Made by a program: the position numbers and the translations under genes
The notes under the pieces: generated by a model
Told to the model about the DNA's origin: nothing
Database searches by the model: none
Seen by the model: the letters and a program-made list of their open reading frames with translations, nothing else
Part shown: one piece after another, positions 25,932 through 35,325 of the stretch
Position numbering within the stretch: position 1 is the first letter of the stretch
How the letters are laid out: each line of letters begins with the position of its first letter
DNA from: Nocardia brasiliensis ATCC 700358
GTDB lineage: Bacteria; Actinomycetota; Actinomycetes; Mycobacteriales; Mycobacteriaceae
DNA length: 64,000 bases
Direction: 5' to 3'
Assembly: GCF_000250675.2 (NCBI RefSeq)
Contig: NC_018681.1
Location: 310,001-374,000, forward strand

Positions 25932-28900
25932 ATGGGCATCAAGGTGTCGCTCGAACACCGGACCGTCTACACCTTCGACCGGCTGGTCGAGGTACATCCG
26001 CACGTGGTGCGCCTGCGCCCGGCCCCGCACTCCCGCACCAGGATCGAAGCCTACTCGATGCGGGTGACGCCGGCCGGGCATTTCTGCAATTGGCAGCAGG
26101 ATGCTTTCGGCAATTTCCTTGCGCGGCTGGTCTTTCCGGAGCCCGCGCGGGAACTGTCGGTGACCGTCGGGCTTATCGCCGACCTCGAGGTGATCAACCC
26201 GTTCGACTTCTTCATCGAGGACTACGCCGAGCATTTCCCGTTCCGCTACGGCGCGGACCTGCTCGCGGATCTGGAGCCGTACCTGCGGCCGGTGGACGAG
26301 GCGGAGCCGGGGTCGGGGCCCGGTGCGCCGGTCCGCGACTGGGTGCGCGCGCACTCCGGTACCGCGCGACCGCGCACCATCGACTTCCTGGTTTCGGTCA
26401 ACCAGGCCTTACGGCACGACGTGGGCTACACCGTCCGGATGGAACCGGGCGTGCAGACGCCCGATCAGACGCTGCGGGCCGCGCTCGGGTCGTGTCGCGA
26501 TTCGGCCTGGCTGCTGGTGTCGATCCTGCGCGAGCTGGGGCTCGCGGCGCGGTTCGTGTCCGGCTATCTGGTGCAGCTGGCCCAGGACGTGCCGTCGCTG
26601 GACGGCCCGTCGGGCCCGCGGGCCGACTTCACCGATCTGCACGCCTGGACCGAGGTGTACCTGCCCGGCGCGGGCTGGGTCGGGCTCGATCCGACCTCGG
26701 GCCTGTTCGCCGGTGAGGGGCACATCCCGCTCGCGGCGACGCCGCACCCGGTGTCGGCCGCGCCGATCACCGGCGCGACCGGGCCCACCGGCGCCACCAT
26801 GGACTTCAGCAACATCGTCCGGCGCATCCACGAGGACCCGCGGGTCACCTTGCCCTACACCACCTCTCAATGGGAGCGGATCCAGCAATCGGGTGCCGCG
26901 CTGGACGCGCGGATGGCCGCCGCCGACGTGGGCCTGACCGTCGGCGGCGAACCGACCTTCGTCTCCATCGACGACCAGACCGCGCCCGAATGGACCACCG
27001 AGGCCGATGGCGCGCACAAGCGCGAACGCGCGGTCGACCTCGCCGACCGGTTGCGGCGAATCTACGCGCCGACCGGGTTGACCCAGTACCGGCAGGGGAA
27101 GTGGTATCCGGGAGAACCGTTGCCGCGCTGGGAGATCGCGGTGGCCTGGCGGGCCGACGGGACGCCGCTGTGGACGCGCCAGGACCTGCTCGCCGACCCG
27201 TGGACGCCGGTCGGCACCGCGTGGCCGCAGCCGGATGCGCTTGCCCCCGGTGGTGCCTCGGCCTCCGGCACGGGGGCCATCGCATTGGCGAATGATGCTG
27301 AGCTGTCGAGCGTTTCGGTGGACAGCGGTGGCGGCACGGCAGCGGGCGCACAACGTCGCGGCGACGATGCCGCACTGTCGTCCGTTGCCCCCGCTACCCC
27401 CGTGACGTCTGTTGCCTCCGCTACCCCCGTGACGTCCGTGGCCCCCGCTACTCCCGTGACGTCCGTGGCCCCCGCGATGTCCGTGGCCCCCGCGGCGTCC
27501 GGAGGAGAAAGGGTTGCCGGAGCGCAGGTGTCGGCGGTGCAACCCGCCAACGCGCAGGCGGGATTGCGCCCGCGCGCGCATGGTCCGGCGCGGCCCGATT
27601 CGGCACGCGCGGTGATCGCGCACGTCGCCGCCGGTCTCGGCCTGCCGGACACCCAGGTCCGTCCGGCGTACGAGGATCCGCTGCTCCGGATTTCCGGGAA
27701 AGCCCGTGCGCCGCAAGGTGTTCCGGTCGCACCACAGGACGATCTCGACCCTGCCGACGACTCGGTGCAGGCCAGGGCGGCATTGCTCGCGCGGCTCGAC
27801 GCCACGGTCACCGAACCGGCCGCCTACGTCCTGTCGCTGTACCGGCGCGACGACGGCGCGGGCTGGGCGAGCGCCGACTGGCGGTTGCGCCGCGGGGTGT
27901 GCGCGGATCAGCCCGCGGGGCGAATCGTGTTGACGGACGGGGATTCTCCGGCCGGACTGCGCCTGCCGCTCGACTCGGTGTCCTGGCATCCGCCGCGCCC
28001 GCGCCCCGACGCCGACCCGCTGTTCGTCGGGCCGCGGGCACCGGCGCCCGCCGAGCCGCCCGCGGTGGTCCAGTCCGCCGCGTGGGAACCGACCACCGCC
28101 CTGGTGGGCGAGGTGCGTCACGGCAGGCTGCACGTATTCCTGCCGCCCACCGAACAACTCGACGATTTCCTCGATCTGATCCAGCGCGTGGAAGCCGCCG
28201 TGGTCGAGCTCGACCGTCCGGTGGTACTCGAGGGCTATCCGCCGCCCGCCGATCCCAGGCTGCGCACGCTCTCGGTGACCCCGGATCCGGGCGTGATCGA
28301 GGTCAACGTGCAGCCGACGGTCTCCTTCGCCGAGCAGTCCGACCTGTTGTCGACGCTGTACGAGCAGGCCCGGCTGGCCCGGTTGAGCACCGAGTCGTTC
28401 GAGGTCGACGGCACGCACGGCGGAACGGGCGGCGGCAACCACATCACGCTGGGCGGCGCGACGCCCGCCCGCTCACCGCTGCTGCGCAGGCCGGACCTGC
28501 TGGTGTCGATGCTGACGTACTGGCAGCGTCATCCCGCGCTGTCGTATCTGTTCGCCGGTCGTTTCGTCGGGCCGACCTCGCAGGCGCCCCGGGTGGACGA
28601 GGGCCGTGCGGAGGCGCTGTACGAGCTGGAGATCGCGTTCGCCGAGATCGCCCGGCTCACGGGACCGGGCGGCCCGTTCCACGCGCCCTGGCATGTCGAC
28701 CGCGCGCTGCGGCACCTGCTCACCGATCTCACCGGCAACACCCATCGCGCCGAGTTCTGCATCGACAAGCTCTACAGCCCCGAAACCGCCAGGGGCAGGC
28801 TGGGTCTGGTGGAACTGCGCGGTTTCGAGATGCCGCCGCACTTCCAGATGGCGATGGTGCAGTCGCTGCTGGTCCGCGGGCTGGTTGCGCGATTCTGGGC

Positions 28901-29654
28901 CCAACCGTTGCGCGCCCCGCTGATTCGGCACGGCGCGAATCTGCACGGCCGGTACCTGCTGCCGCATTTCGTGCTCGCCGATATCGCCGAGGTGGTCGCG
29001 GACCTGCGTGCGCACGGTATGGATTTCGACGTCAGCTGGCTGGATCCGTTCGCCGAGTTCCGTTTTCCGCGCATCGGTACGGTCGTGCTCGGCGACGTCG
29101 AACTGGAACTGCGCGCCGCCATCGAACCGTGGCACACCCTCGGCGAACAGGCCACCGCGGCGGGCGCCGCGCGATACGTCGACTCGTCGGTGGAGCGGCT
29201 GCAGGTGCGGGTGGTCGGCGCGGACCGCGAACGGTTCGTGGTGACCTGCAACGGCATGCCGATCCCGCTGCTGGCCACCGGCAAGGCCGGGGTGCAGGTG
29301 GCGGGGGTGCGGTATCGGGCGTGGCAGCCACCGAATTCGCTGCATCCGTCGATCACCGTCGACGTGCCGCTGGTCTTCGACCTGATCGATGCCGAGACCG
29401 GGCTCTCGCGCGGTGGCTGCACCTATCACGTGGCGCACCCGGGCGGCATGGCCTACGAGGAGCCTCCGGTGAACGCGGTGGCCGCGCAATCGCGCCGCAA
29501 CCGCCGCTTCGAGGCGGCGGGGCACACCACGGCCCGCGCGGATCCCGGGGAACTACGTGCGAAAATGGCAGCACAGTCCCTGGACGGCGGCGTGGCGGGC
29601 GTGCTCGATCTGCGCCGCGCGCGGACCGTCTGGGGCGTGGTCGGCGACCGGTAG
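25932..29654 (+). CDS. Transglutaminase-like protease fused to DUF2126 putative amidoligase
   Basis: 1240 residues. Residues 1-280 are a bacterial transglutaminase fold: N-terminal beta region, nucleophile in GSCRDSAWLL (about residue 188), histidine in DLHAWTEVYLPGAGW and aspartate in GLDPTSG. From about 300 to the end lies DUF2126 (PF09899), described in Pfam as a putative glutamine-synthetase-like amidoligase: GLTVGGEPTFVSIDDQ, YRQGKWYPGEPLPRW, GTGGGNHITLGG, HRAEFCIDKLYSPE, RLGLVELRGFEMPPHFQMA. A low-complexity insert (about 440-545) carries a nine-residue repeat. First gene of a four-gene operon with an ATP-grasp, a second transglutaminase and a peptidase. It may join and/or trim peptide bonds on an unknown substrate. 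The start at ATG 25932 has only a weak ribosome-binding site. Confidence 0.88.
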   Translation: MGIKVSLEHRTVYTFDRLVEVHPHVVRLRPAPHSRTRIEAYSMRVTPAGHFCNWQQDAFGNFLARLVFPEPARELSVTVGLIADLEVINPFDFFIEDYAEHFPFRYGADLLADLEPYLRPVDEAEPGSGPGAPVRDWVRAHSGTARPRTIDFLVSVNQALRHDVGYTVRMEPGVQTPDQTLRAALGSCRDSAWLLVSILRELGLAARFVSGYLVQLAQDVPSLDGPSGPRADFTDLHAWTEVYLPGAGWVGLDPTSGLFAGEGHIPLAATPHPVSAAPITGATGPTGATMDFSNIVRRIHEDPRVTLPYTTSQWERIQQSGAALDARMAAADVGLTVGGEPTFVSIDDQTAPEWTTEADGAHKRERAVDLADRLRRIYAPTGLTQYRQGKWYPGEPLPRWEIAVAWRADGTPLWTRQDLLADPWTPVGTAWPQPDALAPGGASASGTGAIALANDAELSSVSVDSGGGTAAGAQRRGDDAALSSVAPATPVTSVASATPVTSVAPATPVTSVAPAMSVAPAASGGERVAGAQVSAVQPANAQAGLRPRAHGPARPDSARAVIAHVAAGLGLPDTQVRPAYEDPLLRISGKARAPQGVPVAPQDDLDPADDSVQARAALLARLDATVTEPAAYVLSLYRRDDGAGWASADWRLRRGVCADQPAGRIVLTDGDSPAGLRLPLDSVSWHPPRPRPDADPLFVGPRAPAPAEPPAVVQSAAWEPTTALVGEVRHGRLHVFLPPTEQLDDFLDLIQRVEAAVVELDRPVVLEGYPPPADPRLRTLSVTPDPGVIEVNVQPTVSFAEQSDLLSTLYEQARLARLSTESFEVDGTHGGTGGGNHITLGGATPARSPLLRRPDLLVSMLTYWQRHPALSYLFAGRFVGPTSQAPRVDEGRAEALYELEIAFAEIARLTGPGGPFHAPWHVDRALRHLLTDLTGNTHRAEFCIDKLYSPETARGRLGLVELRGFEMPPHFQMAMVQSLLVRGLVARFWAQPLRAPLIRHGANLHGRYLLPHFVLADIAEVVADLRAHGMDFDVSWLDPFAEFRFPRIGTVVLGDVELELRAAIEPWHTLGEQATAAGAARYVDSSVERLQVRVVGADRERFVVTCNGMPIPLLATGKAGVQVAGVRYRAWQPPNSLHPSITVDVPLVFDLIDAETGLSRGGCTYHVAHPGGMAYEEPPVNAVAAQSRRNRRFEAAGHTTARADPGELRAKMAAQSLDGGVAGVLDLRRARTVWGVVGDR
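27384..27464 (+). repeat. 27-bp tandem repeat in DUF2126 linker
   Basis: Three 27-bp units begin at 27384, 27411 and 27438, with a degenerate part-copy after 27465. Each encodes VAPATPVTS or a one-residue variant. The frame is maintained. Confidence 0.8.
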
Positions 29655-29686
29655 GCACGTCTGACAGGGGAAGCGAGGTCGGCGCG

Positions 29687-32527
29687 GTGACAATGCGCGA
29701 AGCCGAAGCGTCGTCGCGGGATGCGCGGCGGGCCACGAGCGCCGCGCCCGGCGTGCGCGAGCAGGTTGCCGAGCAATTCGCGCGCTACCGCAGCGGCGGG
29801 GTGGAGACCGCACCCTACGACGAATGCGGCAGGCCCACCGAGGGGTACTACGACGAGCTGGTCGACGCCGGCGGCCGGGTGCGCCGCATGTGGTCGGAGC
29901 TGTCCGCGGATTTCGTCGAACTCGGCACCACCGGCCTCGGCAGGCTGGACAGCCGCGTGCGCAGGCTGATCGAGGACGACGGCATCACCTATACCGAGGT
30001 CACCGGCTCGGGTGAGCAGGCGGTGACGACGCCGTGGCGATTGGATCCGATTCCGCTGCTCATCTCCGCGGACGACTGGACCCGGCTGGAGGCCGGTCTG
30101 GTGCAGCGGTCCCGGGTGCTCGACGAGGTACTCACCGATGTGTACGGTCCGCGCCGGATGCTCACCAACGGGCTGCTCCCGCCGGAGGTGGTCTTCGGCT
30201 ACAGCGGCTATGTCCGTGCCGCACATGGCATCACGGTGCCGGGGCGGCATCAGTTGTTCCTGCACGCCTGCGATATCAGCCGGTGGAGCGACGGCCGGTT
30301 CCGGGTCACCGCCGACTGGGCCCAGGCGCCGTCGGGTGCGGGTTACGCACTCGCCGATCGCCGGGTGGTGTCGACGGCGATCCCGGAGGCCTTCGAACAC
30401 TCGAATCCCCGCCCGCTCACCCCGTTCGCCAGGGCGATGCGGCTGATGTTGATCGAGTCGGCACCCGAGGGTGAGGCCGACGATCCCGTGGTCGTGGTGC
30501 TGAGTCCGGGTGTGCACTCCGAAACCGCTTACGACCAAGCCAATCTCGCGTCCATGCTGGGCTTCCCGCTGGTGGAGAGCGCGGACCTGGTGGTGCGCGA
30601 CGGCGCGCTGTGGATGCGCTCACTGGGCACGCTGCGCCGGGTCGACGTGGTGCTGCGACGCGTGGACGCGGAGTTCTCCGATCCGCTGGATCTGCGGCCG
30701 GACTCGCGGCTGGGCGTGGTCGGTTTGGTGGAGGTCCTGCGCAGGGGCGCGGTGACCGTGGTGAACACCCTCGGCAGCGGCCTGCTGGAGAACCCGGCGC
30801 TGACCGGTTTCCTGCCGCGTCTGGCCAAGGCGCTGCTCGGCGAGGATCTGCTGCTGGAGAGCGCGCCGAGCTTCTGGGGCGGCGACGACAAGGAACGCGC
30901 CCATCTGACAAAGAACCTGCACCGCTTGATCATTCGGTCCGCCATCGACGGTGCGACGCTCTTCGGCCCCGCGCTGTCCATCCGGCAGCGAGCCGATCTG
31001 CGCGCGCGGATCGAGGCCGATGGCTGGCAGTGGGTCGGCCAGGAGCCCGCGCAGTTCTCGGTCGCGCCGGCGGTGGAGGGTTACGGCGGGCTGACCCCCG
31101 CGCCGGTCGGCATGCGGCTGTTCTCGATGGCCCGGCGCGGTGGCTACACGGCGATGGCGGGCGGCCTCGGCCAGTTGCATCAGCGCACGCTGCCCGATCG
31201 GGTGGTGATCAAGATCGCCGCCAAGGACATCTGGGTGCGGGCCGCGCCGGCGCCCGCACCCGCAGTCGGCACCGAGGCCCCGCACGAGGAGCGGGTCTCG
31301 CGGCGGTTGCCGATCGTGGCGGCGATCAGCTCGCCGCGCGTGCTCAACGATCTGTTCTGGATGGGCCGCTACAGCGAACGCGCCGAAGCGGCGGCCCGAT
31401 TGTTGATCGCCACGCACGAGCGCTACCAGGACTTCCGGTACCGGCCGTGGTTGGAGGGTGCGGAGGCGGTGCCGGTCCTGATGGCCGCGCTGGCGCGGGC
31501 CACGGCGACCGTCGCGCCGGCCGCGGTCTTGTTCGGCGCCGCACCCGACGACGCGATGTCACCCGCGGGCGCGACACCCGATCACACTGCGACGCAAACG
31601 AGTTCGGCAGGACGCCAGGCCCAGACCCAGCCGGGTGCGATGGCGGCCACGCAAGGCGCCTCCGGGCAGTCCCAGTCGATGGGCGCGGCCGATTCGCCTG
31701 AACCCCGGCCGGCCGTGGCCGGGGCCTCTCGCGAGGGACACGACTATCTGGTGGCCTTGACCGTCGACCGAGATCTGCCCGGCTCCTTGGCTTTCGCCGT
31801 CGATCGCTGCGCGAACGCCGCGCGGGCCGTGCGCGACCAGCTCTCCAACGACACCTGGATGATCCTCAGCGCGGTAGACCGCGCCATGGCCGAATACCGG
31901 GGCTTCGGCGAGGACCGCGAAGCGGCGCTGTCGGCGGTGCATTCGCTCACGCTGGCCGCACTGCTGTCGCTGTCCGGGATCGGCGCCGAGTCACTGGTGC
32001 GCGACTCCGGCTGGTACGTCATGGATATCGGCAAACGCATCGAACGCGGGCTCGCGCTGACCGCGTTGATGTCGGCGGCGCTGACCCAGACCTACCCGGA
32101 GGAGGCCGAGCGGGTGGTCACCGAGTCGGTGCTGCGGGCGGCCGAATCGCAGGTGAGTTACCGACGGCGGCACCGGGATTCGGTGCGCATCTCGGCCGTC
32201 GCCGGGCTGCTGCTCTTCGATACCGCCAACCCGCGTTCGCTGGCCTACCAGCTGGACCGGCTCGACGCCGACCTGCGGGCGCTGCCCGGCGCCTCGGGAT
32301 CGTCGCGGCCGCAGCGGTTGCTCGCCGACGCACAACGCATGCTGCGGCGGGTGGATCCCGACGATCTGGAAGTCACCGACGACGAAGGCAGGCGCACCGA
32401 ATTGGCCGAACTGCTCGACGGTGTGCACCTGCGCCTGCGCAAGCTGGCCGAATCGTTCGAGACCGCGAAACTGGCGCTGCCCGCGGGCTTCCAGCCGCTG
32501 TGGGGCAGCACCCGGGTGGTCGGATGA
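29687..32527 (+). CDS. Circularly permuted ATP-grasp fused to alpha-E domain
   Basis: 946 residues. The N-terminal part (about 50-520) is the circularly permuted type 2 ATP-grasp of COG2308: PWRLDPIPLLISADDWTRLE, VYGPRRMLTNGLLPPEVVFG, VVVVLSPGVHSETAYDQANLA, DKERAHLTKNLHRLIIR. The alpha-E domain (COG2307) begins near residue 539 with SPRVLNDLFWMGRYSERAEA and runs to the end; it contains a variable 80-residue insert. In many genomes these are two genes; here they are one. ATP-grasp enzymes ligate carboxylates to amines. GTG 29687 has GAGG eight bases upstream; ATG 29693 is the alternative. It lies 32 bp after the transglutaminase-DUF2126 gene, and its stop overlaps the next start. Confidence 0.88.
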   Translation: MTMREAEASSRDARRATSAAPGVREQVAEQFARYRSGGVETAPYDECGRPTEGYYDELVDAGGRVRRMWSELSADFVELGTTGLGRLDSRVRRLIEDDGITYTEVTGSGEQAVTTPWRLDPIPLLISADDWTRLEAGLVQRSRVLDEVLTDVYGPRRMLTNGLLPPEVVFGYSGYVRAAHGITVPGRHQLFLHACDISRWSDGRFRVTADWAQAPSGAGYALADRRVVSTAIPEAFEHSNPRPLTPFARAMRLMLIESAPEGEADDPVVVVLSPGVHSETAYDQANLASMLGFPLVESADLVVRDGALWMRSLGTLRRVDVVLRRVDAEFSDPLDLRPDSRLGVVGLVEVLRRGAVTVVNTLGSGLLENPALTGFLPRLAKALLGEDLLLESAPSFWGGDDKERAHLTKNLHRLIIRSAIDGATLFGPALSIRQRADLRARIEADGWQWVGQEPAQFSVAPAVEGYGGLTPAPVGMRLFSMARRGGYTAMAGGLGQLHQRTLPDRVVIKIAAKDIWVRAAPAPAPAVGTEAPHEERVSRRLPIVAAISSPRVLNDLFWMGRYSERAEAAARLLIATHERYQDFRYRPWLEGAEAVPVLMAALARATATVAPAAVLFGAAPDDAMSPAGATPDHTATQTSSAGRQAQTQPGAMAATQGASGQSQSMGAADSPEPRPAVAGASREGHDYLVALTVDRDLPGSLAFAVDRCANAARAVRDQLSNDTWMILSAVDRAMAEYRGFGEDREAALSAVHSLTLAALLSLSGIGAESLVRDSGWYVMDIGKRIERGLALTALMSAALTQTYPEEAERVVTESVLRAAESQVSYRRRHRDSVRISAVAGLLLFDTANPRSLAYQLDRLDADLRALPGASGSSRPQRLLADAQRMLRRVDPDDLEVTDDEGRRTELAELLDGVHLRLRKLAESFETAKLALPAGFQPLWGSTRVVG

Positions 32528-33438
32528 GCGAGCGCAAGGGTGCGGCCCGGCGGTATCGCGTCGCCCACCGCACCACCTACCGGTACTCCGACGAGGTCAC
32601 CAGTTCCTATGGTCGCGCGTATCTGACGCCGCGCGAATTTCCGGGGCAGCGGCTGCTCTCGCACGACGTGTCGGTCGATCCGGTGCCCTCGGATCAGTCC
32701 ATCGGCTCGGATGTCTACGGCAACACCACGTCGTATTTCCATGTCACGGCCGAACATCGGACCCTGGTGGTCACCGGTGAGTCGCTGGTCGAGGTCGACC
32801 GGCCCGGCGACGCCGCGGCGGGCCCGGCGAGCAGGCCGTGGGAGACTGCCCGGCCGACCGGCGCGACGGGGCCGCTGGCCGTGGAATTCACGCTCGATCT
32901 GCGCCCGCCCGAGATCACCCCGGAGGTCACGGCGTACGCGGCCGAATCGCTGACCCCCGGGCGTCCGCTGCTGGCGGCGGTGGCCGAACTGAACAGCCGG
33001 ATCCACGCGGATTTCGCCTACAAGTCCGGCTCGACCACGGTGTCCACCAAGGTCGCCGACGTGTTCGCGGCCCGGACGGGCGTCTGCCAGGACTTCGCCC
33101 GGGTCGGCGTGGCCTGCCTGCGCGCGCACGGTTTGGCCGCCCGCTACGTCTCGGGCTACCTGGCCACCGACCCGCCGCCCGGCAAGGAGCGCATGGTCGG
33201 CGCCGACGCCACGCACGCCTGGGCCGCCGTGTGGGTACCCGGCGCCGACGCGCAGGACCGCACCGGGCGGTGGATCGATTTCGACCCCACCAACGACCAA
33301 TTCGGCGACGAACGCTACGTCACCGTGGCCTGGGGCCGCGATTACGCCGACGTGCCGCCGCTGCGTGGCATCATCTATACCGACGCCAAAGAGAGCACAA
33401 TTACCGTTTCGGTCGACGTCTCTCCGGTGGAGGTGTGA
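32524..33438 (+). CDS. Transglutaminase family protein
   Basis: 304 residues with an N-terminal beta domain (RYRVAHRTTYRYSDEVTSSY) and the catalytic core: Cys in RTGVCQDFARVGVACLRAHG, His in DATHAWAAVWVPG and Asp in WIDFDPTND. This is the COG1305-type partner that accompanies ATP-grasp/alpha-E genes. The ATG at 32524 overlaps the preceding stop (ATGA); an upstream in-frame start lies inside the previous gene. It probably hydrolyses or transpeptidates an amide made by the ligases. Confidence 0.9.
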   Translation: MSERKGAARRYRVAHRTTYRYSDEVTSSYGRAYLTPREFPGQRLLSHDVSVDPVPSDQSIGSDVYGNTTSYFHVTAEHRTLVVTGESLVEVDRPGDAAAGPASRPWETARPTGATGPLAVEFTLDLRPPEITPEVTAYAAESLTPGRPLLAAVAELNSRIHADFAYKSGSTTVSTKVADVFAARTGVCQDFARVGVACLRAHGLAARYVSGYLATDPPPGKERMVGADATHAWAAVWVPGADAQDRTGRWIDFDPTNDQFGDERYVTVAWGRDYADVPPLRGIIYTDAKESTITVSVDVSPVEV

Positions 33439-33444
33439 GCCAGC

Positions 33445-34515
33445 GTGCGTGATTTCGCCTGTCCCCACTGCGGCCAGCAGTTGGCCTTCGAGAACTCGGT
33501 GTGCCTGTCCTGTTCCAGCCCACTGGGTTTCAATCTCAGCACGCTCAGCCTGGTGGTGATCGGTGACCCGCCGGGTGACGCCGCGGTCGACGCGGCCGCC
33601 GGCGTGGTCGACGCGAGCCGCTTCCGGCTGTGCGACAACCTCCATGTGGCGCAGTGCAATTGGCTGGTCCAGGTGCCGCAGGACGGGTCGGACGCGGGTA
33701 TCGGCAACGGCAACGGACAGCCGGTGCTGTGCGCGTCGTGCCGCTTGACCCGGACCCGTCCGAACGATCTCGACGCCGCGGGGCTGGCTGCGTTCGCCGA
33801 GGCCGAAGCGGCCAAACGCCGGCTGCTCGTCGAATTGACCGAACTCGGCCTGCCCATCGTCGGACGCGACCGGGATCCGGCCCGTGGCCTGGCCTTCGAC
33901 CTGCTCTCCAGCGTCGACAAGCAGGTGATCACCGGTCACAAGGACGGGGTGATCACGCTGGATCTGGCCGAGGCCAACGATCCGCACCGCGAGCAACTGC
34001 GTATCGAGATGGACGAGCCGTACCGCACCCTGCTCGGGCATTTCCGGCACGAGATCGGCCACTACTACTTCATGGTGCTGGTCGCCGACGACGAGGCGCG
34101 GCAGCGTTTCCGGGACCTGTTCGGCGATCCCGACGCCGACTACCAGGCCGCGCTGAACCGCCACTATGCCGAAGGCGCGCCGCCCAATTGGGAGTCCGAC
34201 TACGTATCCTCCTACGCCACCATGCATCCCGCCGAGGACTGGGCCGAAACCTTCGCGCACTACCTGCACATCCGCGACACCCTGGACACCGCGGCGGCGT
34301 TCGGTATCGCCCCCGCCGGCGCCAGTCTCGACCGTCCGCAGGTCGGCCGCTCCGGTTTCGACAAGATCATCGACCTCTGGCTGCCCTTGGCCTGGTCGCT
34401 CAACATGGTCAACCGCTCCATGGGCCACCCCGACCTCTACCCGTTCGTGCTCCCGGACCGCGTGCTCGACAAGATGCGCCTGGCCCACGAGCTCTGCGCG
34501 CGCTCGGCCGGGTGA
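33445..34515 (+). CDS. Putative zinc-binding metallopeptidase
   Basis: 356 residues. An N-terminal zinc ribbon (CPHC at 6-9 and CLSC at about 21-24) and a second Cys pair (VLCASC) precede a gluzincin-like core with HEIGHYYFMVL at about residue 202, the glutamate being the likely catalyst, and PAEDWAETFAHYLHI as the third ligand region. This corresponds to the zinc-ribbon-plus-peptidase family (Peptidase_Mx type). It starts at GTG six bp after the transglutaminase gene, so it belongs to the operon. It may process the operon's product or a protein substrate. Confidence 0.85.
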   Translation: MRDFACPHCGQQLAFENSVCLSCSSPLGFNLSTLSLVVIGDPPGDAAVDAAAGVVDASRFRLCDNLHVAQCNWLVQVPQDGSDAGIGNGNGQPVLCASCRLTRTRPNDLDAAGLAAFAEAEAAKRRLLVELTELGLPIVGRDRDPARGLAFDLLSSVDKQVITGHKDGVITLDLAEANDPHREQLRIEMDEPYRTLLGHFRHEIGHYYFMVLVADDEARQRFRDLFGDPDADYQAALNRHYAEGAPPNWESDYVSSYATMHPAEDWAETFAHYLHIRDTLDTAAAFGIAPAGASLDRPQVGRSGFDKIIDLWLPLAWSLNMVNRSMGHPDLYPFVLPDRVLDKMRLAHELCARSAG

Positions 34516-34530
34516 CCCTGTCCCAGAGCG

Positions 34531-35325
34531 CTATTCGTGCGCGGCGTAGATCTGGGCGGAGACCTCGTCGCGCATCGTGGTGAAACCGGCCCGGTCGCGC
34601 ATGGCGGCGAACGTCGGCTCGACGAGATCGGCCTTGAACGAGGTGGGCTCGTCGTAGCTCACCCGGCCGGGACGGGTGCCCATGACCAGGACCCGGGTGC
34701 CGAGCAGGAGCGCTTCCTCGATGCTGTGGGTGACGAAGAAAACCGTCTTGCGGCGATCGCGCCACAGCGTGAGCAGTTCACCCTGGAGTTTTTCGCGGGT
34801 CAGCGCGTCCAGCGCGCCGAACGGCTCGTCCATCAGGATGATCTGTGGATCGTTGACCAGTACGCGGGCGATCTGCGCGCGCTGCTGCTGCCCGCCGGAC
34901 AGCTCGTAGGGTCGGCGACCGCCGAGGTGGTCGAGGCCGACCAGGGACAGCATCCGCTCCGCCTCGGCGACGCGCCGAGCCTTGGGCACGCCACGGACTT
35001 TCGGGCCGAACTCGACGTTCTGCCGGACCGAGAGCCACGGGTAGAGGTTGGGTTGCTGGAAGACGACGCCGCGGTCGGGGTCCGGTCCGGTGACGGGACG
35101 GTCACCGACCCGGACTGTGCCCTCGGTAGGCTCGAGGAAGCCGGCGAGCAGGTTCAGCAGCGTCGATTTGCCGCAGCCGGAAGGGCCGACGACGCAGACG
35201 AATTCGCCGCTCTCGATGGTCAGGTCCGTCGGGGCGAGCACCTGCGTCGGACCATCGTCGCCGGGGTAGGACTTGCTCACCCCGGCGAGGGTGACCCGGT
35301 GCCGCACGTCGGCGCGCACCGTCAC
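34531..35325 (-). CDS. ABC transporter ATP-binding protein (TauB/SsuB type)
   Basis: 264 residues with the full ATPase set: Walker A GPSGCGKST, Q-loop VVFQQPNLYPW, signature LSGGQQQRAQIARVL, Walker B IILMDEPFGALD and an H-loop in VTHSIEEALLL. The sequence belongs to the nitrate/sulfonate/taurine subfamily. Its start overlaps the stop of the binding-protein gene by 4 bp; it is last in the three-gene operon and convergent with the metallopeptidase gene. Confidence 0.92.
   Translation of the reverse strand: MTVRADVRHRVTLAGVSKSYPGDDGPTQVLAPTDLTIESGEFVCVVGPSGCGKSTLLNLLAGFLEPTEGTVRVGDRPVTGPDPDRGVVFQQPNLYPWLSVRQNVEFGPKVRGVPKARRVAEAERMLSLVGLDHLGGRRPYELSGGQQQRAQIARVLVNDPQIILMDEPFGALDALTREKLQGELLTLWRDRRKTVFFVTHSIEEALLLGTRVLVMGTRPGRVSYDEPTSFKADLVEPTFAAMRDRAGFTTMRDEVSAQIYAAHE

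Noticed and set aside
27899..29686. Upstream extension of the ATP-grasp frame
   Set aside because: It overlaps the DUF2126 gene in another frame and reads as Arg/Gly/Ala shadow; the GTG at 29687 with GAGG is the credible start.
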